Counted from the stretch's first letter, positions 41,721 through 50,374 are shown. The stretch: 64,000 bases of DNA from Kribbella sp. VKM Ac-2568 (GCF_004345365.1 NZ_SLVF01000006.1:1-64000), one strand, 5' to 3'. A program made the numbers and translations. The notes: generated by a model from the sequence alone, not told the origin.

Positions 41721-42233
41721 TCAGACAGGGCGTTCGAAGAGGAGTTCCAAGCCGTCTTCCTCGTCCCACTGCTCGCCGGCCTCCAGGAAGCCGAAGCCGG
41801 CGATGGTCGCGAGCGAGGCGGCGTTGGTCGGACTGATTGACGCCCGGACGGTGTGTACTTCGGGTTTGCCGGCGGCGAGTTCCAGCAGTGCGGCGACGAT
41901 CGCCCGCGCGTAACCCTGCCGCCGGTACTGCGGGTCGACGGTGTAGCCGATCTCCACCATCCCGGCCGCGTCGGGTGGTCCGTGGAACCCGGCGTAGCCG
42001 ACGACTCCCGGTTCGGAGAGCACGAGCTTGACGAGCCAGCCGATGCTGGTGGGATCCGCGGCCAGCTGGTTGACGCGGTACTGCCAGAGCCACTTGGCGG
42101 CATCCGTCAGGAAGGCGTCACCGAGCTCGTACCCGGTCTCCGCCCGCGCGGCCGCAAGATCGTCGGCGAGCAACGCGCGCATCGCAGTACTGGTCAGCTC
42201 GACGAAGCGGACCGATTTCGTGGAGGTAGTCAT
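41721..42233 (-). CDS. GNAT family N-acetyltransferase
   Basis: The 170-residue protein has the GNAT core: VGYAGFHGPPDAAGMVEIGYTVDPQYRRQGYARAIVAALLE in segments near 80-122 with acetyl-CoA loop YRRQGYA, and a motif B segment NAASLATIAGFGFLEAG near 140-157. Substrate unknown. The ATG at 42233 (MTTSTKSVRF) is taken; an ATG 12 nt upstream is possible. Not in an operon. Confidence 0.82.
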   Translation of the reverse strand: MTTSTKSVRFVELTSTAMRALLADDLAAARAETGYELGDAFLTDAAKWLWQYRVNQLAADPTSIGWLVKLVLSEPGVVGYAGFHGPPDAAGMVEIGYTVDPQYRRQGYARAIVAALLELAAGKPEVHTVRASISPTNAASLATIAGFGFLEAGEQWDEEDGLELLFERPV

Positions 42234-42294
42234 CACGGCCATCATCCGGCCGAGAACCCCGCCCGGCGAACGATTATCGGGCCAGGACCTCGGC

Positions 42295-43386
42295 TCAGCG
42301 GGACAGCGCTTCGGCGTACCAGGGCTTGATGGTGTTCTCGATGATCGCGAGGCGTTCGTCGAAGGGGAGAAACGCGGACTTCATCGCGTTGATCGCGAAC
42401 CAGCGGAAGTCGCTGAGGCCGTAGTCGAACGCCTCGGCGAGCAACGCCAGTTCACGGCTCATCGACGTACCGCTCATCAGCCGGTTGTCGGTGTTCACCG
42501 TGACGCGGAACTTCAGCTTGGCGAGCAGGCCGATCGGGTGCTGCGCGATCGAGTCGGCGGCACCCGTCTGCAGGTTGCTGCTCGGGCACATCTCCAGCGG
42601 GATCCGCCGGTCCCGCACGTACGCCGCGAGCCGGCCGAGCTCGACCTTTCCGTCCAGGTGCTGGAGACCGACGGACTGGTCGTAGGCGATGTCGTCGATG
42701 ATCCGCACGCCGTGGCCGAGGCGGTCAGCACCGCACCACTGGATCGCCTGCCAGATGGAGGGAAGTCCGAACGCCTCACCGGCGTGGATGGTGAAGTGGG
42801 CGTTCTCGCGCTGCAGATACTCGAAGGCGTCGAGGTGCCGGGTGGGCGGGTAGCCGGCCTCGGCGCCGGCGATGTCGAAGCCGACGACCCCCGCGTCGCG
42901 GTAGGCGACGGCAAGCTGGGCGATCTCCATCGAACGGGCCTGGTGGCGCATCGCGGTGAGCAACTGCCTCGCGACGATCGGGCGCTCGGCGTTCGCCATC
43001 CCGTGCTCGAATCCCTCGCGAACCGCATCCACCACCTGCTCGAGACTCAGTCCGCGGGTGAGGTGCTGCTCGGGCGCATACCGGACCTCGGCGTACACGA
43101 CTCCATCAGCCGCCAGGTCCTGCACGCACTCACTGGCCACGCGGGTGATCGCGTCGGCGTTCTGCATCACCGCGACGGTGTGGTCGAACGTCTCCAGATA
43201 CCGCTCCAGCGACCCGGAATCCGCCGACTCCACGAACCACAGCCCCAACTCCCCGGCATCCTGCCGCGGCAACCTGTGCCCGATCTCCGCCGCCAGTTCC
43301 ACGATCGTCCCCGGCCGCAACCCACCATCCAGATGATCGTGCAACAAAACCTTGGGCGCCGCCGTCAACTCCTCCGCACTGATCAT
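42295..43386 (-). CDS. add: Adenosine deaminase
   Basis: The 363-residue protein has the zinc-binding HDHLDGG near residues 16-22, HAGEAFG near 200-206 (zinc/catalytic His and Glu), [10 protein letters not shown] near 223 and [13 protein letters not shown] near 298, where Asp is catalytic. This is the complete ADA set, for hydrolysis of adenosine or 2-deoxyadenosine to inosine in purine salvage. The zinc-ligand spacing matches ADA better than adenine deaminase. It is a single gene. Confidence 0.93.
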   Translation of the reverse strand: MISAEELTAAPKVLLHDHLDGGLRPGTIVELAAEIGHRLPRQDAGELGLWFVESADSGSLERYLETFDHTVAVMQNADAITRVASECVQDLAADGVVYAEVRYAPEQHLTRGLSLEQVVDAVREGFEHGMANAERPIVARQLLTAMRHQARSMEIAQLAVAYRDAGVVGFDIAGAEAGYPPTRHLDAFEYLQRENAHFTIHAGEAFGLPSIWQAIQWCGADRLGHGVRIIDDIAYDQSVGLQHLDGKVELGRLAAYVRDRRIPLEMCPSSNLQTGAADSIAQHPIGLLAKLKFRVTVNTDNRLMSGTSMSRELALLAEAFDYGLSDFRWFAINAMKSAFLPFDERLAIIENTIKPWYAEALSR

Positions 43387-43490
43387 CCAGCCATCTTCGC
43401 AGGCAAGCTCGACAATCTGCCCCAGGCTGCCCCGCGATGCCCTGCGAAGGCCCTCGGTTCACCAGCTGCCGAGGCGAAAGCGTTGACCAC

Positions 43491-44567
43491 ATGGACGAGA
43501 ACACCATCACGCCTCGCTTCGAAAGCGCACCCGCTCGGTCGTTACTACCCGACTGGTACCCGGATCTACTGGACCGGGTCGCCGCTCACGTCGCCTCCGG
43601 GCACCGACGTGCCGTAACCGCCGCCAACAAGGAACTACTTGCAGGCTACTGGTCAATCGGCAGGGAGATCCTCGATCGCCAGCACGAAGAAGGATGGGGC
43701 ACCAAGGTCATCGACCGCTTGTCCGCCGACCTCAAGACGAGGTTTCCGGGTACAAGGGGATACTCGCCACGAAACCTGAAGTACATGCGTGCCTTCGCGG
43801 CAGCCTGGCCGGACGCGTCAATTGTGCAACGCACCGTTGCACAATTGCCCTGGCGCCACCACATCGCGCTGCTCGACAAAGTCGACGATGCCGATCTGCG
43901 GCTCTGGTACGCCGCGGCTGCGGTCGAGCGCGGCTGGAGCCGGGATGTTCTCGCACTCCAGATCGAGGGCCGGTTCCACGAGCGGGCCGGTCGAGCGGTG
44001 ACCAACTTCGCCGTCGCGATGACCCCTGAACGCTCCGATCTCGCTCAGCAGGCGACTCGCGATCCGTACCTGTTCGACTTCATCGGCGCCACGGACACGT
44101 GGCGCGAGCGGGAGGTGGAGGAGAAGCTCGTCGAGCATGTCGGAAAGTTCCTGCTCGAACTCGGCCAGGGCTTTGCGTTCCTCGGCCGCCAAGTCCGGCT
44201 GGAACTGGCTGGCGACGAGTTCTTCTGCGACCTGCTCTTCTACCACTTGGAACTCCGGTGTTATGTCGTCATCGAGTTGAAGGCGGTCAAGTTCGACGCT
44301 TCCTTCCTCGGTCAACTCGGTCTTTACATGGCCGTGGTCGACGACGTGCTGGCGAAGGAAGGGGACAAGCCGACCATCGGGCTGCTGCTCTGCCGGAACA
44401 AGAAAGAAGTGGTTGCCGAGTACGCGTTGCGAAACTTCAAGGCGCCCATCGGCGTGGCGGAGTGGACGACGGCGATCAACAACTCCCTGCCTGAGGAGTT
44501 CGAATCCGCTCTTCCATCAGTTGCCGAACTCGAAGCCGAACTCGCACTGGCGACCGAGGAGGGCTGA
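43491..44567 (+). CDS. DUF1016/YhcG-type PDDEXK nuclease, orphan
   Basis: The 358-residue protein has the DUF1016 N-terminal region (NKELLAGYWSIGREI near 45-60, then YSPRNLKYMRAFAAAWP and VAQLPWRHH near 97-125) and a C-terminal PDDEXK site: FFCDLLFYHLELRCYVVIELK near 244-264, with Asp247, Glu262 and Lys264 as the candidate triad. YhcG-type proteins often occur in restriction-modification and defence regions, yet no such partner is beside it. The ATG at 43491 is chosen because the family begins about there; no clear ribosome site is seen. Confidence 0.85.
   Translation: MDENTITPRFESAPARSLLPDWYPDLLDRVAAHVASGHRRAVTAANKELLAGYWSIGREILDRQHEEGWGTKVIDRLSADLKTRFPGTRGYSPRNLKYMRAFAAAWPDASIVQRTVAQLPWRHHIALLDKVDDADLRLWYAAAAVERGWSRDVLALQIEGRFHERAGRAVTNFAVAMTPERSDLAQQATRDPYLFDFIGATDTWREREVEEKLVEHVGKFLLELGQGFAFLGRQVRLELAGDEFFCDLLFYHLELRCYVVIELKAVKFDASFLGQLGLYMAVVDDVLAKEGDKPTIGLLLCRNKKEVVAEYALRNFKAPIGVAEWTTAINNSLPEEFESALPSVAELEAELALATEEG
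43819..43847. repeat. Perfect 13-bp inverted repeat inside the nuclease gene
   Basis: CAATTGTGCAACG (43819-43831) and CGTTGCACAATTG (43835-43847) are perfect complements with a 3-nt spacer. It encodes part of IVQRTVAQL, a conserved stretch of DUF1016 proteins. The codon TTG at its end breaks the usual GC preference, so the palindrome is not explained by codon bias alone. Confidence 0.85.
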
Positions 44568-45029
44568 TCAGATCGCGTGGATTTTGAAGACGGGGAAGCC
44601 GGGGGCTACGTGGAGGAGGGTTTCGGTGGGGGAGTCGGCGCGGACGTCGTCGCCGAAGAAGGCGCCTACTTCCCAGGCCCACTTCTTGAGGTAGGCGCGG
44701 AGGATCTCGGGCTTGGCGGGATCGGTGAGTTCTTCGGCGCGGAACACTTCCACCCGGCGGCCGATGGCGAGCCGGCCTTCGCTGTTCGCGCGGAGGTTGC
44801 GGACCCACTGGACGTGGCCGCGGGGTGCGACCAGGTAGCGCTCGCCGTCGACGGTGAGCAGGTTGACGGGGACACTGCGCCACTCGCCGGACTTGCGGCC
44901 CCGGACCGAGAGGACCCGGCTGCCCATCAGGCTGATGCCGACCTTCGCGAGCCCCGCGACGACCTTGTTCATGATCAGCATGGAGCGGCGGCCGCCGGTG
45001 AACACTCGCTTGTCGTTGTACTCCTGCAT
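44568..45029 (-). CDS. Deazaflavin-dependent nitroreductase-family oxidoreductase (Ddn-like)
   Basis: The 153-residue protein has the split-barrel fold of the F420-dependent Ddn group: MGSRVLSVRGRKSGEWRSVPVNLLTVDGERYLVAPRG near 35-72, WVRNLRANSEGRLAIGRR near 76-94 and FKIHAI at the end. It would use reduced F420 to reduce a quinone or nitro compound at the membrane surface. GGAAGGCG precedes the ATG at 45029. Two operator-like repeats lie between it and the divergent TetR gene, its likely regulator. Confidence 0.82.
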   Translation of the reverse strand: MQEYNDKRVFTGGRRSMLIMNKVVAGLAKVGISLMGSRVLSVRGRKSGEWRSVPVNLLTVDGERYLVAPRGHVQWVRNLRANSEGRLAIGRRVEVFRAEELTDPAKPEILRAYLKKWAWEVGAFFGDDVRADSPTETLLHVAPGFPVFKIHAI

Positions 45030-45050
45030 CAGGATCGCCTTCCAGTTTGC

Positions 45051-45117
45051 GAGAGCGGTGCTCTCTGTTATGACCAGTGAACACCGACACGCGGTACATG
45101 TCAAGAGCACTGCTCTC
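45051..45117. promoter_or_regulatory. Divergent promoter region with two matching TetR operators
   Basis: GAGAGCGGTGCTCTC (45051-45065) and AGAGCACTGCTCTC (45104-45117) share the core GAGAGC-N-GTGCTCT, the second read on the other strand. A minus-strand TTGACA at 45098-45103 lies next to the second copy. A CAGACT box at 45139-45144 lies 7 nt before the TetR ATG. One regulator could control both divergent genes. Confidence 0.6.
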
Positions 45118-45151
45118 GATTTAGTCCGGTGCTCATGGCAGACTGACCGCC

Positions 45152-45853
45152 ATGAACGCCGGACGAACCGCCCGCGACCGTGCCCGGGCCGAGCTGACGC
45201 GGGAGATCAAGGACGCCGCCCGTCGCCAACTGGCTGCCGAAGGGGCCGAGCGGCTCTCGCTCCGGGCCGTCTCCCGCGAGCTCGGCATGGTCTCGTCTGC
45301 GCTGTACCGGTACTTCCCCAGCCGCGACGACCTGCTCACCGCCCTGATCATCGACGCGTACGACGCGCTCGGGGCGAAGGCGGAAGCCGCGGCCAAGGAC
45401 CAGGACGACCCGCGTACGGCGTGGCTCGCGGTCTGCCGTGCGGTCAGGGTGTGGGCGGTCGCGCATCCGCACGAGTACGCGTTGATCTACGGCTCGCCCG
45501 TCGCCGGGTACAAGGCGCCCGAGAGCACGATCCAGCCGGCCGGGCGGGTCGCAGTCGTGCTGCTCGGGATACTCAGCCGGGCCCAGGACACCGGAGTACT
45601 GGTTGCTCCTGCTGAGGCGCCGGAACCGCTGGGGTTGCTCGCGGAGCAACTCACCGTGTTCAAGGAGATGGCGCCCGGAGTACCGCCCAAGGTGTTGGTG
45701 CGGACGGTGATCGCGTGGACGCAGCTGTTCGGGATGATCAGCTTCGAGCTGTTCGGTCAGCTGGTCGGCACGATGGATCCCGCGGACGAGTTCTTCCTGC
45801 AGGCCACGGACCAGCTCGCCGACTTCATCGGGCTTACCCAGGAGTTCGGCTGA
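45152..45853 (+). CDS. TetR-family transcriptional regulator
   Basis: The 233-residue protein has an N-terminal helix-turn-helix (LSLRAVSRELGMVSSALYRYFPSRDDLLTAL, about 35-65) and a C-terminal ligand domain with the WVAWTQLFGMISFELFGQ-type helix near 190-208, as in the WHG/TetR_C_33 group. CAGACT 7 nt before the ATG suggests a leaderless transcript. It is divergent from the Ddn-like gene, with two operator-like repeats in between, and likely represses it and itself. Confidence 0.88.
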   Translation: MNAGRTARDRARAELTREIKDAARRQLAAEGAERLSLRAVSRELGMVSSALYRYFPSRDDLLTALIIDAYDALGAKAEAAAKDQDDPRTAWLAVCRAVRVWAVAHPHEYALIYGSPVAGYKAPESTIQPAGRVAVVLLGILSRAQDTGVLVAPAEAPEPLGLLAEQLTVFKEMAPGVPPKVLVRTVIAWTQLFGMISFELFGQLVGTMDPADEFFLQATDQLADFIGLTQEFG

Positions 45854-45862
45854 AGGTTGGGC

Positions 45863-46528
45863 TCAGCTGAAGGCGTCCGGAAGCGGGAGGGTGAGGGCGC
45901 GTTCGACCCGGCGGATGTACTGGTCGCGGGGGATCGCGACGGCGCCGAGAGTGGCGAGGTGGTCGGTCACCCACTGGATGTCGAGCACCCGGTCGGCGGC
46001 GTATTTGTCGTTGAGCAGTTCGACCAGCCCGGCGACGGCCGCCTTCGACCCGTCGGTCTTGTGGTGGAACATCGATTCCCCGGCGAACAACCCTCCGATC
46101 GCCACGCCGTACAGGCCGCCCGCGAGCTCGTCGCCGTCCCATGCCTCGACCGAGTGGACCCAGCCCATCCGGTGCAGCCGGGTGTACGACGCGATGATGT
46201 CCGCGTCGATCCACGAACCCGGCCGGCTGGGGTCGGCGCAGGCGCGGATCACCTGGTCGAAGGCGGTGTTGACCCGGATCTCGAAGCGCTGCCGGGCCCG
46301 CCGCAGCGACCTTGACGGCGCGTACCCGTCGATCTCGATCACGCCGCGGTCGACCGGCGACCACCAGAGCAGCGGTCCATGGCTGTCGGGCATCGGGAAC
46401 AGCCCCCGCCGGTACGCCGCGAGCACCGTGCCCGGTTCGAGATCAGCCCCGGCCGCGACGACATCGCTGGGACCGGCGACCGCGACCGGCGGGAAGTCCC
46501 ACACGGAGGCAGGTGGTTCGAGAGGCAC
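45863..46528 (-). CDS. aat: Leucyl/phenylalanyl-tRNA--protein transferase
   Basis: The 221-residue protein has GLFPMPDSHGPLLWWSPVDRGVI near 43-65 and GGLYGVAIGGLFAGESMFHHKTDGSK near 136-161, both hallmark segments of the GNAT-like Aat fold, including the ES in the active site. It adds Leu or Phe from tRNA to N-terminal Arg or Lys of proteins, marking them for ClpAPS. The start GTG at 46528 follows GGATGGTGGG; a longer frame has no ribosome site. Confidence 0.93.
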   Translation of the reverse strand: MPLEPPASVWDFPPVAVAGPSDVVAAGADLEPGTVLAAYRRGLFPMPDSHGPLLWWSPVDRGVIEIDGYAPSRSLRRARQRFEIRVNTAFDQVIRACADPSRPGSWIDADIIASYTRLHRMGWVHSVEAWDGDELAGGLYGVAIGGLFAGESMFHHKTDGSKAAVAGLVELLNDKYAADRVLDIQWVTDHLATLGAVAIPRDQYIRRVERALTLPLPDAFS

Positions 46529-46576
46529 CCCACCATCCTGACCTACGCCCCGAACAACCAAACGCCGGGCAGCCCG

Positions 46577-47293
46577 TCAGAGGGCGACGCGCAAACCGGG
46601 CTGGGCCAGCACCACGGGACACCCCGCCACCTGCGCGGCCTCGTCGAGCAGCCGGAGGTGGTCCTGCCAGGCGCGGAGATGGGTCAGGATCAACAGCCTG
46701 GCGCCCGCCTTCGCGGCGAGCCGGCCCGCGTCCCCAGCAGTGAGGTGCCCACGCAGCGGCCCGTCGGCATCGAACCCCGAAGCCTCGGCCAGCAGCACCC
46801 CACAGCCCTCGGCCAACTCTTCGACGGCAGCACATGGCTCGGTGTCGGCCGTGTAGCAGAGGGCATCGTCCACCCTCGTGGCCCAGCACTCGAGATCGCC
46901 GTGCTGCACGCCTGCCAGCCGAACCGTCAGCGGACCGAGCACGCGAACATCCGGCTGGATGACGGCGGTCGTGAAGTCGTCCGGGCTGGTGGTCAGCACC
47001 GGGTTCATGTTCGACGGACCGAAGACCGGGATGGGACCGCAGTCGGATCCGTCGCGGATCGCCTTGGAACGGTAGTAGCTGAGCTGAGTCACATCCGACC
47101 AGTGGTCGGAGTGCGCATGCGACAGGATCACAGCTCCGATCTCCTCCGCCGCGGCGTAGCGCTGGAGCGGTCCGGCCGCGCCCGCACCGAGATCGAGCAG
47201 CAACCGGAATCCGTCCTTCTCGACCAGATAGCTCGACGCGGCGGAGTCCGGACCCGGCGCCGAGCCCGAGCAGCCGACCACAGTCAGTCTCAT
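46577..47293 (-). CDS. MBL-fold metal-dependent hydrolase (RNase Z/ElaC-like group)
   Basis: The 238-residue protein has LSHAHSDHW near residue 57 with the HxHxDH zinc motif, the strand SGSAPGPDSAASSYLVEKDGFRLLLDLG near 9-36 and late motifs TADTEP near 148 and LTHLRAW near 205. It belongs to the Lactamase_B_2 group containing RNase Z-like, phosphonate and other phosphodiester or thioester hydrolases. Which one cannot be told. It shares direction with aat 48 nt downstream, so a two-gene operon is likely. Confidence 0.83.
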   Translation of the reverse strand: MRLTVVGCSGSAPGPDSAASSYLVEKDGFRLLLDLGAGAAGPLQRYAAAEEIGAVILSHAHSDHWSDVTQLSYYRSKAIRDGSDCGPIPVFGPSNMNPVLTTSPDDFTTAVIQPDVRVLGPLTVRLAGVQHGDLECWATRVDDALCYTADTEPCAAVEELAEGCGVLLAEASGFDADGPLRGHLTAGDAGRLAAKAGARLLILTHLRAWQDHLRLLDEAAQVAGCPVVLAQPGLRVAL

Positions 47294-47410
47294 CCGCCGA
47301 ACGTATCGCCCGGTGAGGGCCGCGCCCGTGGGGAAACTGCCCGGTGGGGGACCGGCCGGGGTTTCTCCCGAGTGGCGCGCGCTGGGCAGCCACGTAGAGT
47401 TGAAAGTGCT

Positions 47411-47441
47411 GCACCCGCCGCCGGGACCCCGGGGCGGGTGC
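47411..47441 (+). promoter_or_regulatory. Strong hairpin in the 5' leader of the EcsC gene
   Basis: GCACCCGCC (47411-47419) pairs with GGCGGGTGC (47433-47441), with a further GC-rich inner stem. It ends 8 nt before the Shine-Dalgarno GAAGGAG, and a TAGAGT box (47395-47400) lies just upstream, so it would form at the very 5' end of the mRNA. It may stabilize the message or control ribosome access. Confidence 0.5.
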
Positions 47442-47461
47442 CCGAGTTGTGAAGGAGTGCT

Positions 47462-48157
47462 GTGGCCGGAGTAGCCAGGTTCGTCGCCAGCAGTCTCGCG
47501 CCTGCCGCGCAGCGGTTCGCCCCGCAGGCCGCGGCGGGTGTGCTGCGTCAGGTCCTCGAGATCGCGATCGACGGATATCAGCGTTTCCCGGGCGCGGAGA
47601 AGGTCGCCGAACGCCAGCTGTCCAAGAACGGCAACGACGCGCAGCTCGCGGTCGACGCCGTGATCGACCAGCACATCCGGTTGGCCGGAGTGCAGGGTTT
47701 CGTCACCAGCATCGGCGGACTCGTCACCCTGCCGGTCGCGCTGCCCGCGAACCTGACCGGCCTCGCCGTCGTGCAGGCCCGGATGATCGCCGCGGTCGCG
47801 CACCTGCGCGGTTACGACCTCGACGATCCGCGAGTCCGGACCGCGGTGATCACCTGCATGCTGGGCGAGGAAGGTGTCGACGACCGGCTGAAGAAGTCGA
47901 GCCTGCCGACGTCACCGCTGGCGATCGCGACCGCGCCGGTGTTCGACCCGGAGCTCGACCGGCTGGTCTCCGGCGAGGTCGTCGGTGAGTTGATCGCCCG
48001 GATCAGCGGCAAGCGGATGGGCCTGATGGTGACCCGGCGAGTCCCGCTGCTCGGCGGTGCGGTTGCCGCCGGCGTGGACGGCTGGTCGACGTACCGGGTC
48101 GGTCAGTACGCCGACAAGAGCCTGGTGCGGCGGATCCCGCGGCCCATCGAGCAGTAG
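47462..48157 (+). CDS. EcsC family protein
   Basis: The 231-residue protein matches the EcsC family: LEIAIDGYQRFPGAEKVAERQL near 32-53, then VQGFVTSIGGLVTLPVALPANLTGLAVVQARMIAAVAHLRGYDL near 77-120, and a C-terminal SGKRMGLMVTRRVPLLGGAVAAGVDGWSTYRVGQYA. The hydrophobic central helices suggest membrane association. Role unknown; the family is named from a transport-linked B. subtilis gene. GAAGGAG precedes the GTG start. The VOC gene follows directly with no gap. Confidence 0.85.
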   Translation: MAGVARFVASSLAPAAQRFAPQAAAGVLRQVLEIAIDGYQRFPGAEKVAERQLSKNGNDAQLAVDAVIDQHIRLAGVQGFVTSIGGLVTLPVALPANLTGLAVVQARMIAAVAHLRGYDLDDPRVRTAVITCMLGEEGVDDRLKKSSLPTSPLAIATAPVFDPELDRLVSGEVVGELIARISGKRMGLMVTRRVPLLGGAVAAGVDGWSTYRVGQYADKSLVRRIPRPIEQ

Positions 48158-48544
48158 ATGGTCGCGCCGTTCTGGGGGCCGACGCTGGACTGCCCGGAGC
48201 CTCGCGGGCTGGCGGAGTTCTACCAGCGGATCTGCGGCGGCGAGATTACCGTCTCAAGCGAGACGTTCGTGGAGCTGCGGTGCGACGGGTTCAGCCTGGG
48301 GTTCCAGCGGGATCTGAACTACCGCGAGCCGACCTGGCCCGAACCCCGCGTGCCGCAGCAGTGCCACCTCGACTTCAAGACGGCCGACCTGGACTCCGAA
48401 GAGGCCCAGGTACTCGCGGCCGGCGCCACGAAGACCGCGGTACAGCCTGCGCCGTCGGTTTTCCGCGTGTTTCTCGATCCGGCTGGGCATCCGTTCTGCC
48501 TGACCACCTGGGGTACGCCGGCCGGGCCTGCGCAATCCCGGTGA
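48158..48544 (+). CDS. VOC-fold (glyoxalase-like) protein
   Basis: The 128-residue protein shows the VOC repeat: PEPRGLAEFYQRICGG near 14-28, QQCHLDFKTADLDS near 66-79 and RVFLDPAGHPFCLTTW near 103-118. This is the truncated glyoxalase-like type often seen beside other genes; metal ligands are not complete enough to predict catalysis. Its ATG directly follows the EcsC stop (TAGATG), so the two are co-translated. Confidence 0.82.
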   Translation: MVAPFWGPTLDCPEPRGLAEFYQRICGGEITVSSETFVELRCDGFSLGFQRDLNYREPTWPEPRVPQQCHLDFKTADLDSEEAQVLAAGATKTAVQPAPSVFRVFLDPAGHPFCLTTWGTPAGPAQSR

Positions 48545-48575
48545 AACTGTCGGTGGTGCGTGTCAGCATGGCTGG

Positions 48576-49412
48576 ATGAGTACCCGACGGGTTGAGCTCG
48601 GGGAGTTCCTCAAGGCGCGTCGCGCCCAGGTGACCCCCGAGGCTGTCGGCCTGCCGCCGGGCGGTCGACGCCGTACTCCGGGCCTGCGGCGCGAGGAGCT
48701 CGCCCAACTCGCAGGCGTCGGGGTGACTTGGTACACGTGGCTCGAGCAGGGCCGCCCGATCAACGTGAGCGGCCAGGTGCTCGACGCCGTCGCGGCAACG
48801 CTGCGGCTTAGTGAACCCGAGCGGGCGCACCTCTATCGTCTGGCCGAGGCGACGACAGTACGGCCGAAGCCCCGCGAGTGTGCGAACGAGTTGGTGCTGA
48901 CCGAGATCCTCGACGCGCTCGATCCACTGCCGGCGGTGATCACGAACACCCGCTTCGACATCATCCAGCCGAATCAGGCGTTCAGCGATCTCTTCCACGA
49001 CTGGCACACGCTGCCCTGCGTCCACAAGAACCTGCTCTGGTGCATCGTCACCGAGCCACTCGCGCGGCAGCAACTGCTGAACTACGAGGACGAGGTCCCG
49101 TACCTCGTCGCCCGGCTCAGGTCGGCGTACGGGGAACACATCGGCGATCCCGACTGGGAGACCGACCTCGCCCGGCTCCGCAAGCTGAGCCCGGAGTTCG
49201 ACGAGCTGTGGTCGAAGCACGAGGTGGCCGAATGCAGCCCGCGCCCCCGCCACGTCGTCCACCCGGTCGCCGGCGAGCTCCACTTCACCGTCACCGAGCT
49301 CTCCGTGCCGGCCCACCCCGACCTGGTTCTCTTCGTGGAGACGCCCGCCGACGAGCTCACTCGCGAGAGGCTGCCGCTGACTCGCCGGGAACCGATAGCG
49401 GCCGAGGCGTGA
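48576..49412 (+). CDS. Helix-turn-helix regulator with MmyB-like ligand-binding domain
   Basis: The 278-residue protein has an N-terminal XRE helix-turn-helix (LGEFLKARRAQVTPEAVGLPPGGRRRTPGLRREELAQLAGVGVTWYTWLEQGR in parts, 8-60) and a MmyB-type C-terminal domain with ITNTRFDIIQPNQAF and a PAS-like core. Such proteins bind fatty acyl or similar ligands and regulate nearby genes. Its last 56 nt overlap the tail of a convergent paralogue. Targets unknown. Confidence 0.88.
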   Translation: MSTRRVELGEFLKARRAQVTPEAVGLPPGGRRRTPGLRREELAQLAGVGVTWYTWLEQGRPINVSGQVLDAVAATLRLSEPERAHLYRLAEATTVRPKPRECANELVLTEILDALDPLPAVITNTRFDIIQPNQAFSDLFHDWHTLPCVHKNLLWCIVTEPLARQQLLNYEDEVPYLVARLRSAYGEHIGDPDWETDLARLRKLSPEFDELWSKHEVAECSPRPRHVVHPVAGELHFTVTELSVPAHPDLVLFVETPADELTRERLPLTRREPIAAEA

Positions 49413-50223
49413 CCCAACTGCTGAGCAGCTTGAGCTTCTCCTCCGACGGCGATCCCGTGGCAGCGCTGTAGATGATCAATGAGAGGTCCGGATCCGCGGC
49501 CGGCACGAGCGACTCGTAGTTGATCCGCAGGTCGCCGACGGCCTCGTGGTGGAACGTCTTGGTGCCATGCGTGTGCTTGAAGACCCTGTAGTCGGCCCAG
49601 AAGCGGGAGAACTCGTCTGAGCCGGTGGACAGGTCTCCCACCAGTGCGGCGAGCAGTGGGTCCGACGCGTCGGGGCGGGCCGCCGCGCGCAGGATCGCGA
49701 CCATCTGCGCGGCGATCTCGGTCCAGTCCGGGTACACCTCGCGCGCCTTCGGGTTGAGGAACATCCAGCGAGCCATGTTGCGCTCCGCCGCGGGCATCGC
49801 GTCGAAGTCGTCGATCAGCACCTTGCCCATCCGGTTGATCGCGACGACCTCCAGCCGCGGTCCGTGGACGACCGCCGGCACCGGGTCCAGGGCGTCGAGC
49901 ATCATCCGGATCGCCGGTCGCGCCTTCGGTGGGCGTGGCTGGTCGGGCCGCCCGGTCGGCTTGACCAGATCCGTGAGGTGTTGCCGCTCGAGCTGGTCCA
50001 GCCTGAGCGCGTCGGCGACGGCCGTGAGGACCTGCGCGGACACATTCCTGGCCCGGCCCTGCTCGAGACGCGTGTAGTAGTCGGCGCTGACGCCGGCGAC
50101 CAGGGCGATCTCCTCACGTCGCAGCCCGCTCACGCGACGGCTCCCCGAGCGCCAGGGCAGGCCGACATCCGGTGGCGTCAGGCGGGCCCGACGGGAGCGG
50201 AGGAACTCACCCAGCTCGTTCAT
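49357..50223 (-). CDS. Helix-turn-helix regulator with MmyB-like ligand-binding domain (paralogue)
   Basis: The 288-residue protein resembles its neighbour: LGEFLRSRRARLTPPDVGLPWRSGSRRVSGLRREEIALVAGVSADYYTRLEQGR in parts near 4-58, then a MmyB ligand-binding domain (VHGPRLEVVAINRMGKVL near 125-142). The ATG at 50223 matches the family start. It is divergent from the VOC gene at 50375, which may be its target. Tail-to-tail overlap with the other MmyB gene covers 56 nt. Confidence 0.88.
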   Translation of the reverse strand: MNELGEFLRSRRARLTPPDVGLPWRSGSRRVSGLRREEIALVAGVSADYYTRLEQGRARNVSAQVLTAVADALRLDQLERQHLTDLVKPTGRPDQPRPPKARPAIRMMLDALDPVPAVVHGPRLEVVAINRMGKVLIDDFDAMPAAERNMARWMFLNPKAREVYPDWTEIAAQMVAILRAAARPDASDPLLAALVGDLSTGSDEFSRFWADYRVFKHTHGTKTFHHEAVGDLRINYESLVPAADPDLSLIIYSAATGSPSEEKLKLLSSWVTPRPLSVPGESAAASRE

Positions 50224-50374
50224 GCTCCCAGTCTCGCTCGCCGGCAGCTCCGCCGGCGAGGAGGTGGGTGGGTCTGCCAGACCTAGGTTGACCAGGGCCT
50301 TTCTCCGCCTTCTGAGCGGAGGTGCCGGGCTCTTGACTGATCTCGTCCGCGCTTCGACCTCGAGGAGACAGATC

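Noticed and set aside
39742..42093. A single very long minus-strand frame joining the DrrA-like ATPase with upstream sequence
   Set aside because: The upstream part overlaps PadR and a GNAT gene in other frames and has no domain. The ATPase has its own AGGAG and ATG at 40752.
45863..47293. A minus-strand frame reading through from upstream of the MBL hydrolase as one longer protein
   Set aside because: The extra N-terminal part has no domain and the ATG at 47293 begins exactly at the conserved first strand MRLTVVGCSGSAPG.
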